The notes under the pieces: model-generated | Seen by the model: only the letters and a program-made list of their open reading frames with translations | The model's database searches: none | What the model was told of the DNA's origin: nothing | Shown: piece after piece, positions 29,800 to 41,530 of the stretch | Layout: every line of letters begins with the position of its first letter | Numbering within the stretch: position 1 is the stretch's first letter | Program-made: the position numbers and the translations under genes | Source of the DNA: Mixophyes australis | Taxonomy: Eukaryota; Chordata; Amphibia; Anura; Limnodynastidae | Assembly (NCBI GenBank): GCA_036250195.1 | Contig: JAVHZZ010000073.1 | Location: 248,001 to 312,000, forward strand | Length of the DNA: 64,000 bases | Direction: 5' to 3'

Positions 29800-31640
29800 C
29801 CACCATATTTAATGGCAGATGTGCTGGAAACAAAATACTCTGCATTGCTGGGGAATGGGGTATTTTCTGTGGTAAAGAGCTGGCTAAGTCCTGATGATCT
29901 AGCAGCTTCAACCTTTTCTTTTGGGCTGGAAAATGTTGTTGCAGCTCTTGTTGTCTAGTAGCTTGGGTCTTTTCCTCTAGACTGCCACTCCTGTAGCATG
30001 TAGTCTGACAGCTTGACTCTGGGTAATGGGGATGACAAAAACCTGTCCACATCCCATGACCAAGATCGTTTCCCAGGAGCACATCTCACATTTATTTGCC
30101 AGCTCCCCAATTGAGACGTACCCTCACCGTGGGCACTTCGAGTCCATCTGGAACTGTGACTTTGGCAGTCTAGCCTGGCAATGCTGCAGCAGGTTCAGCA
30201 AGGATGGGGGGCTCACCACAGTGATTGAGGTCCCTGAGACTCTCAGGCCTTCTCCCTGCAATGGTCCAACTTGGGTGCTTCCACCTCTTTTTGGGTGTCT
30301 TTTTGGCCTCTTCACTGAGTCACTTTTCTCTGTGACATACGCCACTGGACTTTCTGGGGCAAGAACAATCTTTTTAGGCCCACCTCCCTTAGTCGGGTAT
30401 GCAAGTCAGCCTGTGGGACAGTCTGGCCTTAGGTGACCGGTTTTCCCACAGCCATAACACTTCCTATCCCGTCTAGTCTGATGACTTCCAGGAACAGGGT
30501 GGAATTGCAGCTAGCTACAAGCACCTGGGTTAGTGGCTACTGTTAGGATCTGCCTCATGATGCTGCTTTAGCTCCTGCCTCTGGGACTATATTTATTATT
30601 ATATTGACCCTGCAGTAACTGTGAACCACCAGAGGTGCTGTTCTCTTCTCACTATCAGGGACTACTAGCTGCACTATGTTAATCATTCGCACCTGATTGT
30701 CTCCTATATATGCCTGCCTCTTCCAGTTTCCTTTGCTGGTCATTAATTTTTCTGTGCCTGTAATGTTTATTTACCCTTGGACTAACTGCCTTGCTTTTTC
30801 TCTGTTCCTGTGGAAATCCTTGCTTAGCCAGTTTCTGCTTTTCTGTAAGCATTTAGCATTCATCTCTATCTTGTCACTTGGAGGTAAACCTGATATTTGC
30901 CTTATACCTGGAAGTCTGTTTATTCACTGATCTGGCCTGTGTTTAACTTGCATCATATGGACTGTGTTTTCCACTACATTAAACAGTTTAATACTTTCAA
31001 TATATTTCTGGCTCCGTGGCTTTAATTACAAGGACCTAGTTTGTGGAACAGGATTGTAACTACTTGCTTGGCGGAGTGATCAACAGCAGAGGGATGTTCT
31101 TCAATTCATAAAATTCTTTGGTGTTGGCTGCTAGACTGGCGCTTCTGCCAGGGTGGCCAAACCACTACATTTTGATTTGCCAACTGGGCCGCTACTTCAA
31201 ATATTATTGTGTTGTGGTCCAGTACCAATTTTTTCACCCTCTGTGTGCACCGGCGAGACAACTGCTCCCTGCAAATTAAACCATTTAAATCCACCCAGGT
31301 CTTCACACCAGATCCATTCACACATCTCATCACGAACTGCCACAGCTGGTTAGCAAATTCCTCATGGTTGATGAGAAGGCTTCTGCCAGATCCTCACATT
31401 TCTGCCAGTAGGTTCCTGGGGTAATAATGTAGCACTTAAAGAGAACTTTCTTTACCACTTCAGAGTCTGCACAGTCATCTGGGGTCAATACACAATAGGC
31501 CTCTAATGCACGCACTTGCATTGTAAGGACCAAATAATTGACCCACTCCTTTTTGGACACAGCATGGAGTTTAGAAATCATTCCAAACACCTGCAAGTGT
31601 AAATCACTGTCTCCAACACCGTCCTCAAATTCGGTAAAGT
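29800..31640 (-). pseudogene. LTR retrotransposon gag relic with SCAN-like capsid
   Basis: Reading the minus strand from about 31600: WVNYLVLTMQVRALEAYCVL, VVKKVLFKCYIITPGTYWQK and, after a frameshift near 31335, WVDLNGLICREQLSRRC. This pattern (W..L...L.G.A..AY, VK..IL..Y.ITPE.YR, EQFL) is shared by SCAN domains and the gag of Gmr1-like gypsy elements. A CCHC knuckle (CYGCGKTGHLRPDC) follows at 30459-30418, the right gag order. A solo LTR splits the two parts. No pol is visible nearby, so it is a fragment. Confidence 0.6.
30541..31059 (+). mobile_element. Solo-LTR-like insertion
   Basis: 519 bp beginning TGTTAGGATC, with a TATATATGCC box near 30702 and an ATTAAA near 30979, flanked by CTAC on both sides (30537-30540 and 31060-31063). 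It splits the gag relic. The 3' end is not a canonical CA, so the family is uncertain. Confidence 0.5.
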
Positions 31641-34600
31641 GACAGGACCCAAATCATGGTGCAGCAGATGATGACTTTTTACTGTACAATTTTTCTTGCT
31701 TTGCACAGGATTTCGAGATCTACCTTGGACATAACCATCTTTTGCATTCCCTTGTGTGGAAGGAGCTCTTCACTTGAGTAACTCGGCTCTCCAAAAAAAA
31801 ACCCCTAGCATTATCAAATTGCTTGCCACCAGTTATAAACTGTGACTGGATGGGCTTACTCTGCTACCCAGTGTTTGGAGAGGGAGATCTTAAACAGTTT
31901 AGTTGGGTTTCCTTCTTACTGTCTGTATCTGGCTGTTACTGACCACTTCTACTGGTGTCACCTGTCAGCAGATATTCACCGACTGTGAATGCCAACTGCA
32001 CATGAGTTGTAGGAGAATAGTGTTGCCACCAGCTGTCCCCAGGCTCTTTGAGCTCCAGTATGGTGCTCTGCAGACTGGGACTCCTGGATTCATGTGTGAA
32101 TCTAGGAGGCGCCTCTGCAAGTCTCCTCCAGAAGCCACTGAACTACAGCTGCAAGCGGAGTTTACACACAAAGAGCTCCTGGCTCCTACTTTATCCAGGG
32201 GCTGCTCCTGCAGCCCCCACTGTACCATCAGGGATTGGAGACACCTCCGACACTCCAGTCATCCTGTACTTACAAATGGGAACCGGAGTGGAGGAATTAA
32301 AGCTCTGGCTGAGCTCCGATCCTCACTGGACCAGCAGTGGGGGGAGAAGCAATTTCTTTTGTTTTATACACATTTGAAATAACATTTTATAAACACACAT
32401 ATCACTTTATACATTTCTACTCCTGGGCTAACCCTTTTAGCGCCAATATCTACATTTATATATTTATTAAAATACACTTTAAAATACATTGCACCTCCAG
32501 CACATAGCACTGGGGGGTTAACCCAATTGGCACTGCAGCATTGGAAGGGTTAATCTTTACACGGATGGGAAACCAGCCACAGGGTATGGTAAAATCTACT
32601 AACTACATCTTATTAAGATCATAATTATGCAATCACTCTGCCAGTGTGTTAAAATTTAATATAATCCTACTTTGTTGTACAGTATCTGACATTTTCCCAA
32701 GAGTCATATATATAAAACTTCCAAGTTCAAATATAATATATATTTTCTATACTTTCCGATGCCTTGTGTTTTATATGATATTATACTTTCTTCACATTCC
32801 CTACATTGTACTACCACATAATTAATTATACTTGTATTAAAATAACCAATTGTTTAGTAATTCCCAGGATGTTCATTATTCATTTTGTATCTCAGAGACA
32901 ACAAAATTTAATCTGTAGGAATGAAACATGTTAAATGTTATCTAGATGTAAAATAAATTCCCTGATTAAGTAGATACAGTGTTTCTAGAGTCTTATTCTT
33001 TGTCTTAAACTGATTTGGATATTCCAGGCCTCATGTTCTCTCCAATCTATTAACTGCTACAGCTGCTGTACACGTGTATGCTGGTGCCCTATCATGTATA
33101 TATATTCTTTAAAAGTCCCTTTCTGTTGAATATTGTGATGACAAGACAATACACTGTCATGATAGTGATATGCTGCAGCAGAGGAGCACCTAAATCTGCA
33201 TTATCACCTAATTGTTGCATGTTATCATGTTACTGCTCCTCCTCTCTCTGGAGCCCCAGGGCCTGCTCCATGCACAAGTGTTTCCCGTGGTTCCGTGGTT
33301 CATCTCACAGCTCTGACTAAATGGACATTTTGGCGCAGGGCCAAATTATGCGATCGACTCACCCCGCCCCCTTTTGATCTCCCCGAGGTAGAAGTATGAG
33401 TAAGCAGGATGATCAATCAGGAGTTGCAGTCATGGAGATTGTGGCTTCTGATTGGACCTCCTGCTCACAAGCCACTGCCACAGCCATATGTACACGGAGG
33501 AGCCAGAAACGAAGGTGTCCCGGGAAAAGCGGCTGCATAGAGCAGACCCTGGAGCTGGAAAGAGGCAAATGAGTAACAAGTAACAATTATTTGATAATGC
33601 AACTTTAATCTCAATTATGTCAAGGCTTTTTAGGAGGTTTCACTATACCCAATGTATTGTTTTTAGTGACAAAGCCCTGTATAAAATAAAATCCTTTCAG
33701 AAGCATAATTAAAGGGGTTTCCAACCATCACATGTATTTAATGGCTTGTATAGGCTTTACTCCAAGTTTTAGTAAATAAACAACTTTTACGTCCTGGTTT
33801 CCCTCTGTACGTTTAACCCGTGTGGTGATACCACGGGGCAGAGCTGTGTGTTTGTGTTGCTCTGCTCTGCTTTCTGTATAATTGTACCCAGTGAGCAGCT
33901 TTATGATGTATCCTGGGGCAAGAAAATAATCCACTCTCCCGGATGTTATAAATACATGGCTAAAATCACGGAAGGAGGCTACTAAGAAAATAAATGCTTG
34001 TAGTAACATTTTCAGGATGGTGTGTACAAGATAAAATAAAGCAATCTGAAGGTGGAACAAACAAGCAAAACATCGCACAGCTGGTATTTCAGTACATAGA
34101 CATCAAACTAGGTGGAGCTTGATCTGCTCTAGTGGGGAATGCAAAATATCTTTACCATCGTTGTATAAAGGAAATGTATATATTGGGGCTCATTTAGAGT
34201 TAGACGTAGGTCATTGTTTGCATAAAATGTGTATTTTCATACTGCAATCATTCCAAAATCCAGAAAGTATATGTCCATATATAGAGTTATTTATATCGCT
34301 GACATCCGTCCGCCTTTGTCTGGAAAAGCAGAATAAGGATGTGCAGGGACTAGCATGCATGGGCTGAGCACAGTATGGGTGGGTTCATGTAATTGTAACA
34401 TAACATCTGCAAATACGCCTTTTAGGGCTCGAACCTCATGCAGGTATTAGATTTTTGGTGCAGGTATATGATGATGACTATCAGCCCTATTTAGCTGTTT
34501 CTAATTTGCTGATTGAGTATTGCGTAATTGACATTTCCATTTTTAATTGCATTTTATATCTGCACCCCACTGTATCGGGGGGGGGCAGACCTACACTGGT

Positions 34601-35270
34601 CACAAAGAAACTGTTTTTGAGCTGCAGGCGTCTTGAGACTCAACATCAATGAGTAAATCCACTTTTTTGTGTACATTATTTCCAACGTACGTTTGGTGCG
34701 CAAATGCGTCCAACTCTGAATAAGCCCCATTATGTCTTTATTGTACTAGTTATGATTTTGTTGTATATGTTGTTATGTGTACACTGTGCATGTGGTTATT
34801 TTACCATTTCCATGCAATACATTTCTAATGAAAGAATTGTGTCTGTGTTTTTCTTCTTACTGCAGCAATAACTAGATATTTATGTGGATAAGAATTTCCC
34901 TTGCTATGGGCATATTTCAAAAGAGCTTTATTCACTATACAGAGAGAGAGGGATGCAACACTTTTTATTGTAGCTATTTGTTTGACTGTACAAGTCAGCT
35001 TCCCTTAGGCAAAATAGATGTACACTGGGACCAGTACCTGTGCAATACCTGTCATCAATACCAATTGCAAAATCAGGACAATTTAAGCCAATTGCCAATC
35101 CACTCAAACCATGCACAGTTTGCCAAGAGTTCCCCCCGATCAGCCCAAACACCTTTCCTAGTAGGTTCAGCCTATTTGACCAACACAAATTGTGACTGTT
35201 CAAGGAAAGGTAGGTGAGGTCTAAGGTTAAGGCAGCTCAGGGGTTATGGCTGCCCTCCCACCTCCTCCAG
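31641..35270. other. Long stretch without recognised genes
   Basis: AT-rich between 32380 and 33000. GC-richer patches lie at 31950-32350 and 33330-33560 (the latter with TGATCAATCAGGAGTTGCAG and GATTGGACC, CCAAT-like). Open frames here are short or start at non-ATG codons and show no family motifs. Confidence 0.45.
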
Positions 35271-35274
35271 GTTA

Positions 35275-35640
35275 ATCTTGGTCCTGCTCAGAATGTGGGA
35301 AATGTTTTCCTAAAATATTACTTCTTAAGTATCAGAGAAGTCATAACGTAAAGAAACCATATTACAGAATGTTGGAAATATTTAGCACATAATTCACTTC
35401 TTGTTGCGCACGATACAGGAGAAAGACCATGTCATACAGGAGAGATATTCTTGCTCTGAATGTGGTAAATGTTTTACACATATTCCAAATTGTTAAATAT
35501 CAGAGAAATCACTTAGGGAACAGCCAAATTCATGTGCTGATGTAGGAAAGGGTTTCAAAGTAATTCAGAAAGGTATTGTATGTCAGAGAAGTAATGAAGG
35601 GGAGAAACGTTATTTTATGCAATGAATATGGGCATGTTTT
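35275..35640 (+). pseudogene. C2H2 zinc-finger pseudogene fragment
   Basis: [20 protein letters not shown] near 35288 and [14 protein letters not shown] near 35450 are finger halves with the frog CSECGKCF signature. Linker-like GEKRYF follows near 35600. Stops, frameshifts and lost His/Cys residues make it dead. It is on the opposite strand to the zinc-finger gene at 61671. Confidence 0.75.
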
Positions 35641-35784
35641 ACAAGTTCTTGCTGTCTGGATGTCCCATGTGGCTATAAATGAGGTTGGGATTTCCTGCAA
35701 TGGGTTGGCAGTGGTCTTCTCCTGGGCCTGCTGTGGTGTTGGTAGGAGCAAGAAAGGGAACAGGCTGGCAGTTTATTGATGGCC

Positions 35785-36335
35785 AATGTATGTGGCCCCA
35801 TGCAGACTCAGACATGAATGTTCAGCTGTGGTGGAGGGCAGCCGCTTGCTAAGTGTTTTCAAGATCGGAAGACAGTTCAGGAATGGGAAACCTGCTTGAA
35901 AAAGACATAAATTAAATATAGATACAAAGCATCCCTGACTTAGGAGACATCCAGACAGGGAGGCAGCATTATTATTGGAGAATGGGTTTAAGAATGTTTT
36001 TAGAGTTCCTTATAGGGAGTCCAAAGAGTTGAAACTGTACGGATATTTGATGTCAGCCATGCATTATGCACTGTAAATGGTCCCTGAAACAAAGCCCAGA
36101 ATATTCAGCCTGATTCATCATTTGTCAATTCCAAAGAAAGATTCGGTGACTAATGGGATCAGTAAGGAGACATGTTCTGCATCATACACCTCACTTGATG
36201 CGGCCATTCTGTAAGAGGCATCTACCTGAAGCTTTCACCTCCTTAAAAGAGTGGGTGCTAAGGGGGGAAATGGGAATCAAGTCAGTTATCCACTATCTGG
36301 ACATTTTTCTTTTCATGTGACGAGACCAGCGTCTT
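35785..36335 (+). pseudogene. DIRS-like gag C-terminus and reverse transcriptase relic
   Basis: FSCGGGQPLAKCF near 35820 resembles the HECS.CGG.HP...C end of DIRS gag. LENGFKNVFRVPYRESKEL near 35975, PRIFSLIHHLSIPKKDSV near 36095, SASYTSLDAAIL near 36180 and GIKSVIHYLDIFLF near 36270 follow in RT order (the last is the Y.DD box, degenerate). An internal deletion separates the last two. Confidence 0.65.
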
Positions 36336-36824
36336 ATGAAAACCTATAATGAATGGGGATAGTATTGGGACAGTCATGCTCCTCAGATTTTGATGATCAG
36401 TGTCAGGACACCAGGGCATTAGAGTCAAGGCCCACAGAGTAGCCCTGGTAACTTGGTGTTCTTTGGATCACGCAGACAAAGAGGAGTGGTAGCTATAATA
36501 GTACCTTTTTACAGAAGGTGCAAACACAACTGTAACACAATAACTATATTAAATCGCCAACATCTAAAAACCTCCCCCACACATCCCCAGATAAAGATAT
36601 GAGGAACCGTTACATATGTTTAAACAGTATTTCTTTGGCCGGGCTAAGTTGTAAAAAAGTCTCTGGTCCTGATGCTTTTGTCACAATAGCTCAGTACTCA
36701 GGTCTTCCAGATTCCTCCGATTTCTACACTTCTAGGCTTGCTGGTCCTGGCCTCTCGGCCTTATGCTCACTACCGAGATGTTAGCAGCCTGGACCCCTGT
36801 CACCCTACTCCTGTAGGCACACCA
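36336..36824. other. Non-coding, no feature recognised
   Basis: Possibly more DIRS sequence, but no motif supports it. Confidence 0.4.
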
Positions 36825-37002
36825 GGGGGTAAATGTATCAAGCTGAGAGTTTTCCGGCGGGTTTGAAAAACCAATCAGATTCTAGCTATCATTTATTTAG
36901 TGCATTCTACAAAATGAAAGCTAGAATCTGATTGGTTGCAATAGGCAACATCTCCACTTTTCAAACCCGCCGGAAAACTCTCAGCTTGATACATTTACCC
37001 CC
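36825..37002. mobile_element. Palindromic MITE, 178 bp
   Basis: The ends GGGGGTAAATGTATCAAGCT and inverse AGCTTGATACATTTACCCCC are perfect, and pairing continues through GAGAGTTTTCCGGCGGGTTTG. The inner arms CCAATCAGATTCTAGCT and AGCTAGAATCTGATTGG are also perfect. Nearly the whole element is one hairpin. A partial relative is at 4269-4311. Confidence 0.9.
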
Positions 37003-37664
37003 AGATGTGCAGACGCACAAGCAGCTCCCATTGGGGCAGAGTTATACTGTTGCACCATGTTCAGCCAGAGATGTGCCTAGATGTAAAATTGTAATCAGGA
37101 CACACGTTGGAGCTGGTAGGAGACAGATCTTCAATAACAAGCTCAGGATATCCAATAAACAACCCTTGGTCTCCTTGCAGGCTCTTTTTAAACAGTTCAG
37201 AATACCCACAGGTGAAATCCCGTCCTGTAAGGTTATCCCAAGTCCGTACAGAATGCCATTGGCTCCCAAATCAGGGGTTGGATATGGGAGTGGAGAGAAG
37301 TCATCCCCACATGGGTTTCCCCCCAGCTGGTCTAGTGCATAGTAGTCTGACACAGTCCTAGAGAGAACAATAGAGTAGCAAACTGGTTACTGCAGGGCTT
37401 AATCCCAGATGATGAATAGCAACTTCCTGTTTTAATCCCTTCTATACATTTATGTTGTGAAAGGGGCTCCAGCTGCTCCAGACTTCCTGTCCTCACTGAG
37501 GGAGGGGGTAACTGGCCAGGATATAGTACAGCAGACAATTTGTAGTCCAAATAAGGCACATGGAGCCCACCTGGATATATTTATGAACCTGCAGTTTTAG
37601 TCCATTGACTCTTCATTCAGAACCATATTATGAAATCCATATACTTCAACCAAATGAATCCACA
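37003..37664. other. Non-coding, no feature recognised
   Basis: Open frames up to 136 codons without family motifs. Confidence 0.4.
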
Positions 37665-38115
37665 GAGTCTTTATTATTATTATTATCGTTTATTTGTAAG
37701 GCGCCACATGGTTTCCGCAGCGCCGTACACAGTGCAAACAGTAGACCATACAGGGCAAAACAGTACAGAACATTAAACATAAAATACCAATACTTCGTAA
37801 ACTCCGGGCAGGCAAATACAGTAGAGACGGAGTGGAAGAACAGGTATGGAGACAGGAGGAAAGAGGGCCCTGCTCATACGAGCTTACATCCTAAGGGAGG
37901 GTGAACAGAATCAGGCACAGAAGGGAGCCAGTGAGGCAAAGGGGAGAACCGAAGAGATGAGAGGTTAAGTGGATGGTTGGTAGGCCTTAAGAAAAAGGTG
38001 AGTTTTAAGTGCCCGTTTGAAGGAGCACAGGTTGGGTGAGAGAAGGATGGAGCGAGGGAGGTCATTCCAGTGAAGGGGGGCAGCGCGAGAGAAGTCTTGG
38101 ATTCTAGAGTGGGAA
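37665..38115 (-). mobile_element. L2-clade LINE 3' end
   Basis: On the minus strand HWNDLPRSILLSP and FKRALKTHLFLKAY match the C-terminus of L2 reverse transcriptases. After it come GGATGTAAGCTCGTATGAGC, GTACGGCGCTGCGGAAACC and GGCGCCTTACAAATAAACGA, then an (ATA)n tail. Same 3' layout as 15760-16107. Confidence 0.75.
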
Positions 38116-38189
38116 TTATATGTGCCAAATGGGGATAACAATATATCCAAATACTAGTGACCAGATACATACCTTTGTATGGGGGGATT

Positions 38190-38425
38190 GTAACTGTAAT
38201 CCTATCTCGGCACAATCAGCTTTTCTGTATCACTTTCAGTTTATATCTATTGTCAGACAGTGCATGGGGAAGCTGGGGGGGTCAGTGGCAGAATATGGGT
38301 TACACTCCTTCCTGATTGGGACAGCAATGGAGGCTGTCAGCTGGGGCTGAAGTGACAAGATGATTATGTATATCGGGAAATGGGAATCAAGTGGTTTCAG
38401 ATCTTATGTAAAGCTCCAGTTTCTA
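38190..38425 (+). pseudogene. DIRS-like tyrosine recombinase relic
   Basis: FQFISIVRQCMGKLG, AEYGLHSFLIGTAMEAVSWG, a stop, then IMYIGKWESSGFRSYVK. This is the HSFRIG (R changed to L), GRWES and Y nucleophile order. Probably the 3' part of the element at 35785-36335, separated by later insertions. Confidence 0.7.
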
Positions 38426-39600
38426 CTATAAAGATTTAATAAAAGGAGGTAGGAGATGTATTTCCAATTTGGAAAATCCCTCCACCTCTACCCCAGTCCC
38501 TCTCCCTTCTCCCCCTCATCATAAAAAATTAAAAAATAAAACAGCAGTTTGTTCTATTTGTTATATATATCCAACCTTACATGGTCTATCTTTGGTACGG
38601 GAAAAGTCCTCACTTGTACACTCACCACGTAGGCCGTTAATTCCCAACTACCAATTGGAATGTGACATAGAATATAATCTATATTTCTATAGTCATTTGT
38701 ATTTTTGCTTTGTTTTGTTTTATTTCATTTTTTGTTTCCTCTCCGATTTTTAGATTGTGTAACCTTGGTTCTTATTTAATGTCAACAACATGTACGGTTG
38801 TGCTGTATATTGATATCTATCTGCTGTTACAAATAAAAAGTTAAAAGAAAAGGAGGTAGAAGGGGGATGAGATGTTGGGGTAGAAGGTGTGAGAGACAGA
38901 AAACACTAAGATAATGTGGTGAAGGTACGAGGACATGGTGGAGTATACAGAGAGTACCCCAGGAAGAAGAGGAGAGTGGACAAGGGAATAGTCAAGGAAA
39001 ATAAGATGGTAAAGTGGTGGATACCTAGTAGTATAGCTGGGAGTATGGTAGGCTCAACTAAAGGAATGTGTAATTTAATCAATTAAGAAAGATCTAACTA
39101 AGTATTCATAATGCACAAGACGAAAGACAGAAAAAGAGTTAAAAAATGATATGTATGTAAATTAAATGATCCTTTAATGAGAATTAATGACACAGTGCAG
39201 CAGGTGGGAAATAATATCACACAAAGAGAGCTATAGAGGCCGGATACCCTGTACCTGTTCTACTAACAACTACCACAACTACCACTGGTAGTTCTCCTGA
39301 ACATGATCAATAAATAAATGATGATGATGATCCAGCTGGAAGCAGGAAGACACAGAAGAGGAATGAAAGGCCAGTTAATGCCTTAATTTATGGTGAGTCA
39401 TAATTATAGGTTATACTGATAATATTTCTCTAAATGATTAATTAGAAAATCCAATACTTAATACATAATGTGATAAAAAATAGCACTTAACTTAATACAT
39501 TAATAACAGCAACTCTGCAGACATGTTGCCCTGTTGGAATCGCTCATACAGAGCAGACTGGCGCAATATTCACGCATGTGGGAATCAAGGAAGGAAAAAT
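38426..39600. other. Non-coding; possible LINE 3' tail
   Basis: 38700-38850 is T-rich and ends in AAATAAAAAGTTAAAAGAAA, like the 3' end of an L1-type element. The rest is purine-rich with no gene. Confidence 0.35.
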
Positions 39601-39605
39601 GACTG

Positions 39606-39607
<2 letters not shown>

Positions 39608-39647
<40 letters not shown>

Positions 39648-39665
39648 AATATTTAGATAGATAAA

Positions 39666-39706
<41 letters not shown>

Positions 39707-39731
39707 GTTTATATATAAAATGGATAGATAA

Positions 39732-39782
<51 letters not shown>
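39608..39782. repeat. Clustered (TA)n and (GT)n microsatellites
   Basis: Three TA runs (about 39611-39642, 39680-39706, 39737-39780) with a short GT run at about 39667-39680 and repeated AGATAGATAAATGTGT. Confidence 0.95.
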
Positions 39783-39785
<3 letters not shown>

Positions 39786-40951
39786 GTAACTACATGATGA
39801 TATTCACATTTCAATATCGATCATTCCAATCTGTAGGGAACATTTACTTCCATTTATTGTATGATTCTCTCTAACACCAGAGGAATAATATATTGCAATA
39901 AATTGGAGATATGAGAGAAGAGACAGAGATTGTCCTGTCTATACTTTTCCCATTAACATCGTTCCATTCTCAAATAGCTCTGAAGCAATAACTAGGAGTT
40001 AATTGCAGGATGTCACCTCTCTCCTGATGATAGTTTTCAGTTTTCCGGTCATTGAAAGAGCAGCGCTTATAAGTCTGCCATAAGAAGATATCCCAACAGC
40101 GGCCACAGTGTTTGTGTGTACAACCAACAACTCTATAACGTGACGCGTTTCTCCGCCTCCAAGTGAAATATTTTCAGAAGGATGGAGCCCAAATTCTGCT
40201 TGGAAATCTAAAAGTATATTGGCCAATCAGTAAGGGCCATCAATGAATCCAATTAGAACTCAGATCTTACATACATTTATGTATATGTCGTATGTAAGAT
40301 CTCAGTTTTCTATGTTTATCTAAAGAGACTGCAGCAGCTTTACATACACAAGGATTTATATTTATTATATCTTGTGCACATGTATCCTCTATTTATCTAT
40401 TTTGGGAAAAAGGCTCTTCTGGGAAACTCTATTTTTATGTCTTGCTATTCAGAATCATCACATGGAAAATGTATATTTTGGGTATTTTTGCCCTGTGATT
40501 TCAGAAGCACACTCCAATGCATGGAATGTGTGCCTTGGCCATGCCCATTACTGGTGCTGAACAGAACCAGTTGCAAACAAAATTGCAATCTGGCAAATCA
40601 TTTCTCAAGCCCAGTAACAACATGACTGTGAGCTGTCATTTGTGCCAAAACACCTTTAAGGTCATCATACAAAATGGCCTCTCTGAAAGGTTACACCGCT
40701 CTCTAACACGCCTTGGTGAACTATGAATTACTCGGTGTACTCTCTCTTTTCCTGCTGCTTCTCATCCTGCTCCAAAATCATCCTTCTTCTCCTTCTACAG
40801 GACAAATCCACTGACCACTAGCATAAGGTCAACTAGCTCTCTTATCATTTCCTATCATGTCCATCTTGTACACCTACAACAAACTTGACTTAAACACAGA
40901 TCTAATATTTAATATCTATTTTTAAATAAAACAAAAAATACACATTGTAAC
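39783..40951. other. Non-coding with a short hairpin
   Basis: A near-perfect 18-bp inverted repeat (AACTCAGATCTTACATAC at 40257-40274 and its inverse at 40290-40307, one mismatch) encloses a 15-bp loop. Nothing else supported. Confidence 0.5.
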
Positions 40952-41198
40952 TAAGGATGAGCGGGCTCGGATTCCGCTAATCGGAGCCCATCCGAACAGT
41001 GCGGATCCGACGGGATCCGAGCACTGTTCGGGTATTTCCGGCGCCCAAAAAAATGAAAGTGAGGCTCTGACGTCCAAGTCTTGCGTCGGATCTCGCGAGA
41101 CTCGGATTGCATAAATTCCTCGCTAGCAGACGCCATTTTAATTTGGGCTGTGATCAGGGTAGAGGGAGGTTGTAGGGTAGTGGTGCTCCTGCGTGATC

Positions 41199-41405
41199 AG
41201 TCCAGTGGTGCTTTATACTTGTGTCCAGTGCTCTGTCCTTGCTGAGTCCAGTGGTGCTTTATGCTTGTGTCCAGTGCTCTGTCCTTGCTGAGTCCAGTGC
41301 TCCTTTTGTCCTGTGCTCTGTCCTGCTGAGTCCAGTGGTGCTTTGGCCAGTGTCTGTCCTGCTGAGTCCAGTGTTGCTTTAGTCCTGGGCATTTTTGTGC
41401 TAAGT
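41199..41405. repeat. Leader minisatellite, about 45-bp unit
   Basis: About five copies of GTCCAGTGGTGCTTTATACT then TGTGTCCAGTGCTCTGTCCT, progressively shortened. Distinct from the 52-bp array. Confidence 0.85.
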
Positions 41406-41530
41406 CCATAGTAATTTTCTAATTATTAAAAACTCCCCAAAAAATTAAAAAAAAAAAATTAAAAAAAATTATACCAAAAAAAGTAAAAAAAAATATTAAA
41501 AAATAATTTAAAAATTATAACAATTTTTTA

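Noticed and set aside
31903..32382. 159-codon open frame with a signal-peptide-like start (LLTVCIWLLLTTSTGVTC)
   Set aside because: It begins at TTG rather than ATG, has no splice or family support and overlaps other open frames, so it is probably chance in a GC-richer patch.
37107..37361. Overlapping frames of 84-136 codons at 36932-37361
   Set aside because: No conserved motif or splice context, part of a repeat-rich stretch.
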